A stretch of 32,650 bases of DNA. It comes from Lachnospiraceae bacterium (GTDB lineage: Bacteria; Bacillota; Clostridia; Lachnospirales; Lachnospiraceae). Below the pieces are notes generated by a model. It was not told the origin of the DNA. It saw nothing but the letters and a program-made list of their open reading frames with translations, and searched no databases. The position numbers and the translations under genes were made by a program. How positions within the stretch are numbered: position 1 is the first letter of the stretch; each line of letters starts with the position of its first letter. Below, in pieces: positions 15,729-25,964 of this stretch. The stretch spans positions 1-32,650 of the forward strand of contig JAIECJ010000159.1 in assembly GCA_029068555.1 (NCBI GenBank). The letters run 5' to 3'.

Positions 15729-18700
15729 ATGAATTCGTTGAAAAACTATATATTACAACAGGTATATAATCATAGTCTGACAAAAGATGAAGCGAAAGAA
15801 TACCTGCTAGAACTGGAAAAGAACAACTCGAAAACAGGAAATAAGGACATCGCAATAATCGGTATGTCAGGAAAATTCCCGTTGGCTGACGATCTGGATC
15901 AGTACTGGGGAACTCTATTGCAGGAACGCAACTGCATCAGGGATTTTCCTAAGGAAAGATATCCCATGGTAGATAATTTCCTTAAGAATTTCTATATGAA
16001 AGAGCTTATTCAGGATGATTGTCTGGACGTTGAGGGCAATATCGATATCGAATATCAGCACAGGGGATATCTTGACAGCATTGATAAATTCGATGCGGAA
16101 TTCTTTGGCATAGCTCCACGAGAAGCAAAGGCCATGGATCCGGATCAGAGAATTTTTTTGGAATGTGCGTACGAAGCAATAGAAGACGGTGGTTTCAGTG
16201 GGCAAAGCATTTATGGCAAGAAAGTCGGTGTGTTTGTCGGAGTTGACCATATTGAAGAAATAAAGTACAAACAGGTTGCATCTTCGGATCCGATGGTGGT
16301 TACAGGAACCTGGCCTGGAGTTCTTGCGGGCAGACTGTCCTATATATTTGACTTCAAGGCACCCAGCATGGTTATTGATACAGCCTGCTCTTCAGGCCTT
16401 GTATCGGTACATCAGGGCTGCAAAGCAATTTGTAATGGTGAGTGCGAAATGGCAATTTGTGGTGGCCTTTCCAGTTTTATTTATTCACCGACGGTATTCT
16501 CAACTCAACTCAAGGAACTTGAGAGCATTGAGACTCAGGATGATATGATCAGAACTTTTGACAATGATGCGAAAGGAACTACCTGGGGAGAAGGCGTTGG
16601 AGTAGTTCTATTAAAACCGCTGGATAAGGCGCTTGAAGATGGAGACCCCATTCATGCGGTGATCAAGGGAAGTGCGATAAACAATGACGGAGCTTCAAAC
16701 GGACTGACAGCACCCAATGTAGATGCACAGCAGCAACTTTTAAAGGATGCCTGGGAGGATGCAGGTGTTGAACCTGAATCCATCCAGTATATAGAGGCTC
16801 ATGGAACAGGAACAGTTCTGGGAGACCCCATTGAGATTAAGGCGATGACCAACGCGTTTCGCAGTTATACTGAAAAGAAACAGTTTTGTGGAGTGGGATC
16901 AGTAAAGCCTAATATCGGTCATCTTGTTGGAGCATCGGGTATAGCCTCCATGATAAAGGTCATAAAAATGCTTGAAAATAAGACAATGCTTCCCAGCATC
17001 AATTTTGATACGCCCAACAAATTTATCAATTTCATAGGGTCTCCAATATATATAAATGATAAAAAAAGAACATGGGAAAAGCTTGATACTCCCAGGAGAG
17101 CAGGAGTAAATTCCTTTGGCTTCAGCGGCACAAACTGCCATGTAGTACTGGAGGAGGCACCCTCAGAAGCAAATATCACAAAGACTAAACAAACTCAGCA
17201 TCCTGATGAGGTGAGGATTTTTACACTGTCTGCACGAAAGAAAGAGCTTTTGAAAACTCTTGTGGATCGTACAATCGAAACTCTTGAAAACAAAGAAACA
17301 GATATTGATTCCCTTTGCTACACCTCCAATATCTGCAGAGGACATTATGGTGAGAGAATTGCCCTGATTGTAAAAGATTCCAAGGATCTTATCTCAAAAC
17401 TTGAATATATAAAGAATACAGAATATGAAAACCTCAACAGATTTGGAATTTGCTACGGTTCCTACAGAATTGTTTCTGAAAGTAAACAGAACAGGGAAGC
17501 AGATGAAATCACCGAAAGCCAGCAGAGAAAGTTTACAAGAATGGCAGAGGAGAAGCTCATGGAATACCAGGAAAATAGAGACTTTCCGGGCGCATTTGAA
17601 CTCTGCGGATTATATGTCAAAGGCGCTGAGGTCAAGTGGGAAAAGATATATGAGGGCAAACAGGTAAAGAAGTTCAGACTCCCTTTTTATCCGCTTGAGA
17701 AAAAGTCCTATTGGTATTTTGAGGACAAGCAGGATGCATATGTTCTCGAGAAAACAGCAAAAATGGCAGCCTTTGTTGATAGGCTCAGTGCAAAAACAAT
17801 GTATGGGGATATCTATACTACTAAGGTTTCGCCTCTTGAAAACTGGGTGCTTAGTGATCATGTGATTCTGGGGCAGAATATAATTCCTGGAACGACATAT
17901 GTGGAGATGTCCTGTGAACTTATGCGACAGTATTATGGCACCGACATAAGAATTGATAACTTGATTTTTTATACTCCTTGCATCACTGGGAAAGAAGAAA
18001 CAAAAGAGATTCAATCGATTGTAGAAAATAAAGGAGATCATTACGATATTACCTACATGAGTTGCAATGAAGAAGGCGAGTGGGAAAAACATGCGGAATG
18101 CAGTGCATATCCCGCTGAAGCTTCAAAGATTGTTCTGAATCTGGAGGATATCAGAAACAAGCTTAAGGCCCAGGACGGAAAAGCCTATATCCGTGAGGAA
18201 AGCGGAGGGACTGCAATTTCTCTTGGCGCACGTTGGGATAATGAACGCACGGACACAAGGGGCAAGACAGAGGTTCTTTGCAGAATGGAACTTCATTCGG
18301 ACATGCTTTCAGATTTAGACAACAGTTTCCTCCATATAGCTATGTTTGACAATGCAATTAATGCAATCAGCCAGGATGTGGGAGAAGGCCTTTATCTTCC
18401 GTACTTCTACAAGACAATGGAATTTCATGAAGTAATGCCGGCACAGTTCTACAGTTATATAAGATTAAAGATTGAAAAGGATGACGAGGAACTGGATACT
18501 ATCACCTACGACGTAGATCTTATCAAGGATGATGGAACAGTATTTGCAAGCGTTCGTGACTACAGCACCAAAAAGGTAAGCATGGATGCCATGGCTAAGA
18601 TAAAGAGTGCAAATTCCAAAATGGTAGATTATTCCGTGAGATGGGTACGAGAAGATTCTAATAATACTAATGAGATTCCCACTGAAGGAAGCACTCTTGT

Positions 18701-20525
18701 AATAGGATTTGACTGTGAGTACACAGAAAAGATTACAAATGAGATCCATTCCACTGGTAGAAAAACAGTGACAGCCATTGTTGGTGATGAATATAAAAAG
18801 ATATCCGGGGAAAAGTATATAGTTGGACTTTCTGAGAAGGATTTCCAGGAACTGTTACAGGATATAAAGGATAGAACCCTTGACAGTATAGTTTACTCCG
18901 CTGCAATTCGTGACACTGCGGCCTCATCTGAAAATGAGTTGGAAAAAGTCATTTATGAGTATTACTTTGGAATTGTTAACCTCATAAAGACCTATCTAAG
19001 AACCTATTTTTCCAAGGATATAAGATTTACGGCGATAGGAAATCTAGCATACAAGATTAAGGACTGCGACATGGTTATTCCAGAGCAGTCGGTTATGAGC
19101 GCACTTATGAAGTCAATAAATATTGAGTATGAGAGTGTTCATTGTAAATATGTAGACACAGATCTTGAAACAGATGTAAGCTACATCGTTTCGGAGATTA
19201 TTAGCCAGGATGTCACTCTGAATACTGCATACAGAAATAATGAGAGATATGTTACTGAATTGTATTCGGTTGAGGTAAATAAAAACGCAGAGGATTTTGT
19301 TAAGGAGGGCGGTATCTACTTGATCACAGGAGGAACCGGAGGAATTGGATTGGCTCTTGCAGAAAAGCTCTCTGAGAAAAACTGCGATATTATCTTGGCT
19401 AATCATTCGGGATTCCCGGAAAGAGAAGCATGGGATGCTGTTGTGAAAGCAGAGGAAAACCAAAAGCAGATAAGAGCTATCAAGACAATTCGCAAGATCG
19501 AGGAAAGGGGCTCAGAGGTAACGATTATTAAAGCGGATGTGTCTAAGGAAGAGGAAGTGAAGGCACTTGCTAATAAGATCAGGACTGAACATGAAGCAGT
19601 CACAGGAATCTTCCATTGTGCAGGTAATGCCGGTGACGGAATGTTGATCAACAGAAGCCCAGAGCGTATGAGAAGTGTACTGGAACCAAAGATTAAAGGA
19701 ACTGTTTATCTGAAGAAGTACCTGCAGGATATGAGTCCAAAGTTCATGCTTCTTTTCTCCTCAATGCTCACGGTATTTGGAGATGTGGGACAGGCGGATT
19801 ACATGAGTGCCAATACCTATATGGACTCTTTTGCAGCTAAAGAAGATACAGCAGCTTTTAGGATCAAAGCGGTCAACTGGCCTGCTTGGAAAGAAACGGG
19901 TATGGCGGTTGATTATGGAGCAGTAAATACAGACAGCTCCATTGAACCCATCACTACATCAGAGGCTATGCTTACAGTAAGTGAGATACTTGCATCCGAG
20001 GTGACCAGAGTTATGCCTGGAAGATTGAATTTCACCAAGATTAATAAAAATAAGCTGTTTTCGAAGATCAAATATGATAAGAGTATAGATGCAAAGATAA
20101 ACGCAGCAAAGGAAAGACAGAAGGAAGAGACTAAGATTTCTCCAAAGAAGGTATATCAGTATAATAGTGAGTACACAGAAACAGAAAATAAACTCTATCA
20201 GATCTGGTCTGATGTATTGCAGGTAGATAAGTTGGATATTTATGACAGCTTCTCATCACTAGGAGGAGATTCATTCCTGGCAATTCAGCTATATAAAGAG
20301 ATGAATCGGGAATACCCGGGAGTAGTCGAGGTATCTGATATCTTTACATATCCAATGATCAGTAAAATGGCTGATTATATAGATAAGAGAACAGGGAAAA
20401 AGACAGATGATAAGAAACGAAATACGGAGGACAGGCTGGATCAGGATATTTCTGACCTCATGTCAGCGGTTAAAGACGGTTCAACATCTATCGAGGATGC
20501 AGTAAAGATGCTGATCAGAGATTGA
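15729..20525 (+). CDS. AT-less type I polyketide synthase, KS-DH-KR-ACP (1598 aa)
   Basis: This is the second polyketide module, predicted to add a second conjugated double bond. Residues 1-32 form a short helical docking segment. KS (about 38-476) has Cys220, His358 and His398 in normal motifs. The post-KS linker ends near Y-P-L-E-K-K-S-Y-W-Y (654-663). DH (about 690-950) has H711-x3-G715-x4-P-G and Asp874. KR has T-G-G-T-G-G-I-G (1200-1207), Ser1344/1345, Tyr1358 and Asn1362, and keeps the Asp of the B-type L-D-D motif (N-A-G-D-G). The ACP serine is 1515 in L-G-G-D-S. The last 27 residues carry a V-K-D-G-S-T-S-I-E-D-A docking motif. TAAGGAG (15714-15720) overlaps the upstream stop, so translation is coupled. 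Confidence 0.95.
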   Translation: MNSLKNYILQQVYNHSLTKDEAKEYLLELEKNNSKTGNKDIAIIGMSGKFPLADDLDQYWGTLLQERNCIRDFPKERYPMVDNFLKNFYMKELIQDDCLDVEGNIDIEYQHRGYLDSIDKFDAEFFGIAPREAKAMDPDQRIFLECAYEAIEDGGFSGQSIYGKKVGVFVGVDHIEEIKYKQVASSDPMVVTGTWPGVLAGRLSYIFDFKAPSMVIDTACSSGLVSVHQGCKAICNGECEMAICGGLSSFIYSPTVFSTQLKELESIETQDDMIRTFDNDAKGTTWGEGVGVVLLKPLDKALEDGDPIHAVIKGSAINNDGASNGLTAPNVDAQQQLLKDAWEDAGVEPESIQYIEAHGTGTVLGDPIEIKAMTNAFRSYTEKKQFCGVGSVKPNIGHLVGASGIASMIKVIKMLENKTMLPSINFDTPNKFINFIGSPIYINDKKRTWEKLDTPRRAGVNSFGFSGTNCHVVLEEAPSEANITKTKQTQHPDEVRIFTLSARKKELLKTLVDRTIETLENKETDIDSLCYTSNICRGHYGERIALIVKDSKDLISKLEYIKNTEYENLNRFGICYGSYRIVSESKQNREADEITESQQRKFTRMAEEKLMEYQENRDFPGAFELCGLYVKGAEVKWEKIYEGKQVKKFRLPFYPLEKKSYWYFEDKQDAYVLEKTAKMAAFVDRLSAKTMYGDIYTTKVSPLENWVLSDHVILGQNIIPGTTYVEMSCELMRQYYGTDIRIDNLIFYTPCITGKEETKEIQSIVENKGDHYDITYMSCNEEGEWEKHAECSAYPAEASKIVLNLEDIRNKLKAQDGKAYIREESGGTAISLGARWDNERTDTRGKTEVLCRMELHSDMLSDLDNSFLHIAMFDNAINAISQDVGEGLYLPYFYKTMEFHEVMPAQFYSYIRLKIEKDDEELDTITYDVDLIKDDGTVFASVRDYSTKKVSMDAMAKIKSANSKMVDYSVRWVREDSNNTNEIPTEGSTLVIGFDCEYTEKITNEIHSTGRKTVTAIVGDEYKKISGEKYIVGLSEKDFQELLQDIKDRTLDSIVYSAAIRDTAASSENELEKVIYEYYFGIVNLIKTYLRTYFSKDIRFTAIGNLAYKIKDCDMVIPEQSVMSALMKSINIEYESVHCKYVDTDLETDVSYIVSEIISQDVTLNTAYRNNERYVTELYSVEVNKNAEDFVKEGGIYLITGGTGGIGLALAEKLSEKNCDIILANHSGFPEREAWDAVVKAEENQKQIRAIKTIRKIEERGSEVTIIKADVSKEEEVKALANKIRTEHEAVTGIFHCAGNAGDGMLINRSPERMRSVLEPKIKGTVYLKKYLQDMSPKFMLLFSSMLTVFGDVGQADYMSANTYMDSFAAKEDTAAFRIKAVNWPAWKETGMAVDYGAVNTDSSIEPITTSEAMLTVSEILASEVTRVMPGRLNFTKINKNKLFSKIKYDKSIDAKINAAKERQKEETKISPKKVYQYNSEYTETENKLYQIWSDVLQVDKLDIYDSFSSLGGDSFLAIQLYKEMNREYPGVVEVSDIFTYPMISKMADYIDKRTGKKTDDKKRNTEDRLDQDISDLMSAVKDGSTSIEDAVKMLIRD

Positions 20526-20541
20526 GTGGAGGCTAAAGGAC

Positions 20542-23500
20542 ATGGCACAGAAAAAAGAGATTAATCAATATATTTTAGAAAAAGTAAAAGACGGAAGTAT
20601 TGATAGTGAAATGTCACTGGAGATTCTTAAGGAGCTTAACGGATATAAAAGAAGCGAAGATGATATCGCTATCATAGGTATATCTTGTAGATTCCCTTCA
20701 GCTGACGACAAGGATGAATATTGGGAGAACATTAGAAATTCCAGAGGACTGATAGGAAGTTTTCCCGAGGAAAGAGCCAGGGACATTGGCAAAGGAAGTG
20801 GGTTAAAAGCAGGTTATATTCAGCATATAGGAGATTTTGATCCTGCTTTCTTTAGAATCTCTCCAAAGGAAGCAACAGTTATGCACCCATCACAACGTCT
20901 TTTCCTAGAAGAATCATGGAAAGCGCTGGAGGATGCAGGATATTGTGGCAAAGACATGGACGGCGCCAACTGCGGTGTTTACGTTGGCATAGACCATTCC
21001 TATCAGATGGAGTACATCTCCAAAACGGTCGAGCAGGACTTGCTTACTATGTCAGGAGCTATGACCAGTGTGCTTGCAAGCCGAATTGCTTTCATCTTAA
21101 ACCTTCACGGCCCCAACCTTGTTGTTGATACAGCCTGCTCTTCAGGACTTGTGTGTACTCATCTTGCTTGTGCTGCAATCAAAAATAAGGAATGTGACAT
21201 GGCTATCGCAGGTGGTATGCATATTCTAGGAGTTATGGATGCCAAGTTCGATGGAGTAGATTCTCAGAATGGTATGGTAAGGTCTTTTGATAAGGACTCA
21301 CAGGGTACGCTCTGGGGCGAAGGTGTTGGATTTATTGTTCTTAAGCCCTACAAACTTGCAGTAGAAGACCATGACCATATTTATGCGGTCATAAAGGGAA
21401 CAGCTATAAACAACGATGGAAAGACAAACGGAGTAACCTCACCAAGTTCAGAGACTCAGGCAATGGTTGTTGAAAGAGCCTGGAAGCAGGCCAAGATCGA
21501 TCCTGAAAAGATCTCTTATATCGAGGCGCATGCAACAGGAACGAAGCTTGGAGATCCTATTGAGGTAAAAGGCTTAAAGATGGCTTTTGAGAAGTATACT
21601 CAGAAGAAACAGTTTTGCGGAATCGGCAGTGTTAAACCGAACATTGGACATGGGGTAAGTTCAGCATCAATTTCTTCTCTTATCAAAGTTATCATGGCAA
21701 TGAACGCCAAGGAACTTCCTCCAGTGATCAATTTTGATGCACCAAATCCTTATATTCAGTTCCAGGATTCTCCCATGTATGTAAATGACAAACTCAGGGA
21801 GTGGAAGCCTATAGGCGAAAAGAGACTTGCGGGTGTCAGCTCATTTGGATTTGGCCGTACGAATGCCCATGTGGTGCTTGAGGAAAGTCCTGTTAATGAG
21901 AAGGATCCCAGCCCAAGAAAATGGAGAAATGTGTTTACTCTTTCCGGAAAAACAGAAAAAGCATTATTTGATTATATAAAGAAATACCAGAAATTTGTTA
22001 AAAAGAATCTTGATTTTGATGTCGATGATTTTTGCTATTCCGCAGCAATAGGAAGGCTGCATCACGATTATCGTCTCTGCATCATAGCGGGCAGTAAGGA
22101 AGATCTTATAAACAAGATCAGTAGTATTTCATTTCCTCTTAAGAACTCAGAGTTTGTTTACTATGGCGTTCACAAGGTAATAGCTGAGAAGGAAGAAAAA
22201 CTTAATGGCTATGAGATTACCGAAAGTGAGAAGAGAAAGATATCAAGAGATGCAGCAACTCTCCTTGAAGTGGAAGACAAGAATTCGGTGATTAATGAAG
22301 TCTGCAGACTTTACGCACAGGGTGCGGATATTGAGTGGAAGCAGCTCTACAGTGACAGATACTACAGAAGAATGCCACTTCCCACCTATCCTTTCCAGCA
22401 CAAGCACTATTGGGCAGAACTCTCCAAGCAGCCCTTTGGCCAGAATACTAATGCTGTTGAAAAGCCTTTTCATCCCCTTATCGACAAGCTGGCAGTCAAC
22501 TCTGTGGAGCAGGATATTTATGTTACTCAGTTTGAGATTGGCAAGCAGTGGGTTTTGACAGAGCACCTCATCAACGGTATGAGTGTAATCCCAGGAACTG
22601 CATATATAGAGATGTTGGTTGAAGCAGGTAAGCGATCACTCCTTTGTGAGCAAGTGGCTCTCAGTGATGTTATTTTTTATGCCCCTGTTGTTATCGGTGA
22701 GAAAGGAAAAGAACTTCAGACAATCTTAAAGCATACAGATAAATGCTTTGCGGCTTCGATCGTAAGTAAGAATGAAGCAGGACAGTGGGTAACCCATGTC
22801 AAAGCTAATATCAGTGAACTTAAGGAAGAAACTCCTGAGCCAATGGATATTTCCAAGTTAAAAGAAATCTGTAATAAGGAAGAACTTCATATCGACCTTA
22901 CCAAAGAAAACGGTGGATTCAGATTTGGTCCCCGTTGGAGAAATATCGGAACTATTACCATCAAGCAAGGACATGTTCTTACAGAGATTGCAATCGATAA
23001 TAAATTTAAGGCAGATATGTCTGAGTTTAATATCCATCCTGCAATGCTTGATAATGCAGCTAATATTGCTTCGGAGTTTGTGGCACAGAACATTACTCAT
23101 GATATGTTTCTTCCGTTTACATACAATTCGTTAAAGCTGTACAAGTCCCTGCCTGAGAGATTCTACAGCTATCAGATTATGAAAAATGACATTGATAAGG
23201 AAACAAGTGTAGTAAATCTTGATGTTTTCCTTGTGGCTGAAAATGGCGAAGTTATAGCAAAGATTGAGAAGTATTCAATAAAGCGTGTTAAGAGAAATGA
23301 GATCAGCAAACATAGCGAAGGTCTTCCTCTTTATCACGAAGTAAGGCTTGTTCCCAAAGCTATTGATAAGAAGGCAAATGATGAGGAGCCTAAGAAGCTT
23401 CTCGTTATAAAGGGTGGAACTGCCACAGAAGAGAGAATAACAGATTTCTATAAAAACAAAGGTGCAAAGGTAGTTGTTACAACTATTGGAAAAGACCTTG

Positions 23501-25233
23501 ATGGAAGCCAGGAGTCCTTTGCAAGCTTCTTTGAAAAAATAAATATTGATGAAATAGATGCAGTTCTTTACACTGCGGGCATCCTTGCAGACAAGGACAT
23601 GGATTCCTATGAGACCTTTAAGGAAGCTAAGAAAAACACAGTACTTAGTTTCTATAATTTCCAGAAGGCCCTAGCTGACGTAAGAAGATCCTCTAAGACA
23701 AAAATCGTCGTATTTGCCGATCATGCAAGAAGGGTTGGAGACAAAGAAGCTCTTAGCAATCCCCTCGGAGCAGCATTATTTGGTCTTGCACAGGTTTCTG
23801 CAAAAGAGTTTAAGAAGACCAACATTCGTTGTGTCGATATAGACGAGGCGACTAACTTTGAAATAGTAGATGCAGACATTATGTCTGATGTTAAGGAAGA
23901 CGGAGTGATAGTATATCGTGACAACAGAAGATATGGCGAAGCTCTTGGCATCTTCACTGAGGAGAATGTTGGAGAAGCACAGATCCCTGTTAAGAAAGAT
24001 GGAGTATATGTTATCACAGGTAGTATCACAGGTATTGCTAATGTGGTGTCCGAAATGCTTCTTAAAAAGGAAAAAGTTAACTTGGCCTTCATCTGCAGAA
24101 GCGGTGTTCCGGAGTGTGATAAGTGGGACGGAATCTTGGAATCTGGCGAAGACAAAAAGACAGTTGAGAAGGTAACTTTGCTTAAAGCATTAGAGGAAAA
24201 GGGGGCTGTAACTCGAGTATTTGCCTGCGATGTAACAGATTATGAAGGAATGAAGACCGTTATCTCAGAGCTTAGAACGCAGTTTGGACATATTAACGGT
24301 ATCTTCCACGGCGCTGGTCTTCCGGGTAACTCACTTATTCTTAACAAGCCAGTGGAAGATTTTGATAAGGTTATTGCTCCAAAGATGGAAGGAGCATGGG
24401 TGATCGATGATCTCACAAAAGATGACAGACCTGACTTTATGATTCTTTTCTCATCCATCTTGTCAAGGTTCGTGCCTATGGGACAGTCCGACTACGCATC
24501 TGCAAATGCCTTCCTCAATGCCTATAGCTGCTATAGAAGAGACAAGGGCAGCAGGACATCAACATTGGAGTGGTCTGTATGGAACGAAACAGGTATGGCT
24601 CTGCAGTTCAATATGGATGATTTGAGAGGAACTTTCTACTGTGTAACAAACCAGGACGGAGAGAGAGCACTTGAACTGGCAATGAACAGAGATGTAAGGG
24701 ATGTTCTTGTAGGAAGTCTTGATTATGAACGAGTTGCCCAGTATGGCGGCGACATCGGATTCCCTGTGGATGAGGAACTTGAAAAGCAGTTCAAGAAGCT
24801 TAAGGGCACCAAGGAAGATAGCAAAGGTAATTCCAAGAGACCTGCAAAAGAGATCAAGATAATTTGCAAGGAAGAGATTTCTGATATTGAAAGAGTTGTT
24901 GCTAATATCTGGGGCATGGTTCTTGGAGCAGATGAAGTTGACGTAAATGACAACTTCTATGAGCTAGGAGGAGATTCCATTATTGCCACAGAACTTGTAA
25001 ATGCCATCAACAGTGAATTTAATGATGTTATCGATATCTCTGATGTGTTTACCTACAGCAACATTAAGAGCCTTTCCAAGTACATTGATAGCATAGTAAA
25101 TAAGGAAAGTAAGGCGACTGAAAAAACCACTGAAGAAGAGACATACACAGTTGATGAAATCATGGAACTTGTTGATGAAGGTTCAATTAGCCTGGAAGAT
25201 GCAGATAAGCTTCTTCAGAAGATTCAGAACTAA
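20542..25233 (+). CDS. AT-less type I polyketide synthase, KS-DH-KR(degenerate)-ACP (1563 aa)
   Basis: This is the third polyketide module. The N-terminal docking segment (6-33) contains D-G-S-I. KS (about 41-448) has Cys199, His330 in E-A-H-A-T-G-T (Ala where the other three have Gly) and His370. DH (about 645-915) has H675-x3-G679-x4-P-G and Asp837 in H-P-A-M-L-D. The KR catalytic residues Ser1304/1305, Tyr1318 and Asn1322 are present. Its NADPH loop, however, reads T-G-S-I-T-G-I-A (1159-1166), where the other modules have T-G-G-x-G-x-[LI]-G. The usual Asp of the L-D-D motif is Asn. KR activity is therefore doubtful, which would leave the DH without substrate. The ACP serine is 1479. The C-terminal docking motif reads V-D-E-G-S-I-S-L-E-D-A. 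A strong GGAGG (20526-20530) lies upstream. Confidence 0.95.
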   Translation: MAQKKEINQYILEKVKDGSIDSEMSLEILKELNGYKRSEDDIAIIGISCRFPSADDKDEYWENIRNSRGLIGSFPEERARDIGKGSGLKAGYIQHIGDFDPAFFRISPKEATVMHPSQRLFLEESWKALEDAGYCGKDMDGANCGVYVGIDHSYQMEYISKTVEQDLLTMSGAMTSVLASRIAFILNLHGPNLVVDTACSSGLVCTHLACAAIKNKECDMAIAGGMHILGVMDAKFDGVDSQNGMVRSFDKDSQGTLWGEGVGFIVLKPYKLAVEDHDHIYAVIKGTAINNDGKTNGVTSPSSETQAMVVERAWKQAKIDPEKISYIEAHATGTKLGDPIEVKGLKMAFEKYTQKKQFCGIGSVKPNIGHGVSSASISSLIKVIMAMNAKELPPVINFDAPNPYIQFQDSPMYVNDKLREWKPIGEKRLAGVSSFGFGRTNAHVVLEESPVNEKDPSPRKWRNVFTLSGKTEKALFDYIKKYQKFVKKNLDFDVDDFCYSAAIGRLHHDYRLCIIAGSKEDLINKISSISFPLKNSEFVYYGVHKVIAEKEEKLNGYEITESEKRKISRDAATLLEVEDKNSVINEVCRLYAQGADIEWKQLYSDRYYRRMPLPTYPFQHKHYWAELSKQPFGQNTNAVEKPFHPLIDKLAVNSVEQDIYVTQFEIGKQWVLTEHLINGMSVIPGTAYIEMLVEAGKRSLLCEQVALSDVIFYAPVVIGEKGKELQTILKHTDKCFAASIVSKNEAGQWVTHVKANISELKEETPEPMDISKLKEICNKEELHIDLTKENGGFRFGPRWRNIGTITIKQGHVLTEIAIDNKFKADMSEFNIHPAMLDNAANIASEFVAQNITHDMFLPFTYNSLKLYKSLPERFYSYQIMKNDIDKETSVVNLDVFLVAENGEVIAKIEKYSIKRVKRNEISKHSEGLPLYHEVRLVPKAIDKKANDEEPKKLLVIKGGTATEERITDFYKNKGAKVVVTTIGKDLDGSQESFASFFEKINIDEIDAVLYTAGILADKDMDSYETFKEAKKNTVLSFYNFQKALADVRRSSKTKIVVFADHARRVGDKEALSNPLGAALFGLAQVSAKEFKKTNIRCVDIDEATNFEIVDADIMSDVKEDGVIVYRDNRRYGEALGIFTEENVGEAQIPVKKDGVYVITGSITGIANVVSEMLLKKEKVNLAFICRSGVPECDKWDGILESGEDKKTVEKVTLLKALEEKGAVTRVFACDVTDYEGMKTVISELRTQFGHINGIFHGAGLPGNSLILNKPVEDFDKVIAPKMEGAWVIDDLTKDDRPDFMILFSSILSRFVPMGQSDYASANAFLNAYSCYRRDKGSRTSTLEWSVWNETGMALQFNMDDLRGTFYCVTNQDGERALELAMNRDVRDVLVGSLDYERVAQYGGDIGFPVDEELEKQFKKLKGTKEDSKGNSKRPAKEIKIICKEEISDIERVVANIWGMVLGADEVDVNDNFYELGGDSIIATELVNAINSEFNDVIDISDVFTYSNIKSLSKYIDSIVNKESKATEKTTEEETYTVDEIMELVDEGSISLEDADKLLQKIQN

Positions 25234-25244
25234 GGAGGGCTGGA

Positions 25245-25964
25245 ATGAGGAATAGTGTTAATTTATTTTGCATCCCTTATGCTGGAGGAAATGCCTCTGC
25301 ATACAGATGTTTTATGGAGCATCTTGATTCTGAAATAGTTCCCTATTTCATTGAACTGGCAGGACATGGAAGACGCATGGGAGAAAAACTCAAGTCCAGT
25401 GTTATGGAAAATGCAGAGGACATTTACTCACAGATCAGTGCCAGACTTGATGGAACGCCATTTATATTATTTGGCCACAGCATGGGAACATTGTTGGAAT
25501 ATGAGGTATTAAAGTTGATTCAGGAGAGAAAGGGCATGGCTCCGATCCATGCCTTCTTCTCCGGAAGATATACTCCCGATGTTTTTACATGGGAAGAGCA
25601 CTATAAGCTTCCGGAGGACCACTTCCTTGCAATGCTCAGACTGTACGGAGGGACTCCCGATGAGTTCTACAGCAGTCCTGAGCTGATACAAATATTTCTT
25701 CCTATCATTCGCAATGACTATCAGGTGGTGGAAACCTACAATTTTGGCAAGAAAAAGGTATTTGATGCTGACTTTACCGTAATGGCAGGAAGAGAGGATT
25801 GTATTGTATCCGGAGAGCAGCTGGAAGAATGGAAAACATATACAACGGGAAGATGCGATGTCCATATGTTCAATGGCGATCATTTCTATCTTTTCAAAGA
25901 GCCGCGGTCGGTTTGCGAGCTGATCAATAATGTGGCGCACGAATGGCTGGATAGGAGAATGTAA
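25245..25964 (+). CDS. Type II thioesterase (GrsT/SrfAD-like, 239 aa)
   Basis: This alpha/beta hydrolase clears wrong or stalled acyl groups from carrier-protein arms of NRPS/PKS lines. Features are the N-terminal C-I-P-Y-A-G-G oxyanion loop (9-15), L-A-G-H-G-R (38-43), the nucleophile Ser79 in G-H-S-M-G, a probable Asp near 185 in G-R-E-D, and the catalytic His213 in N-G-D-H-F. The length matches the family. GGAGGG precedes the ATG, and its stop TAA directly abuts the ATG of the next PKS gene (25965). Because the last module ends in a reductase, this enzyme is an editor rather than the release enzyme. Confidence 0.92.
   Translation: MRNSVNLFCIPYAGGNASAYRCFMEHLDSEIVPYFIELAGHGRRMGEKLKSSVMENAEDIYSQISARLDGTPFILFGHSMGTLLEYEVLKLIQERKGMAPIHAFFSGRYTPDVFTWEEHYKLPEDHFLAMLRLYGGTPDEFYSSPELIQIFLPIIRNDYQVVETYNFGKKKVFDADFTVMAGREDCIVSGEQLEEWKTYTTGRCDVHMFNGDHFYLFKEPRSVCELINNVAHEWLDRRM

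Noticed and set aside
25245-25964. The thioesterase as the chain-release enzyme
   Set aside because: It is a separate type II enzyme upstream of the last module, and that module already ends in a complete reductase domain.
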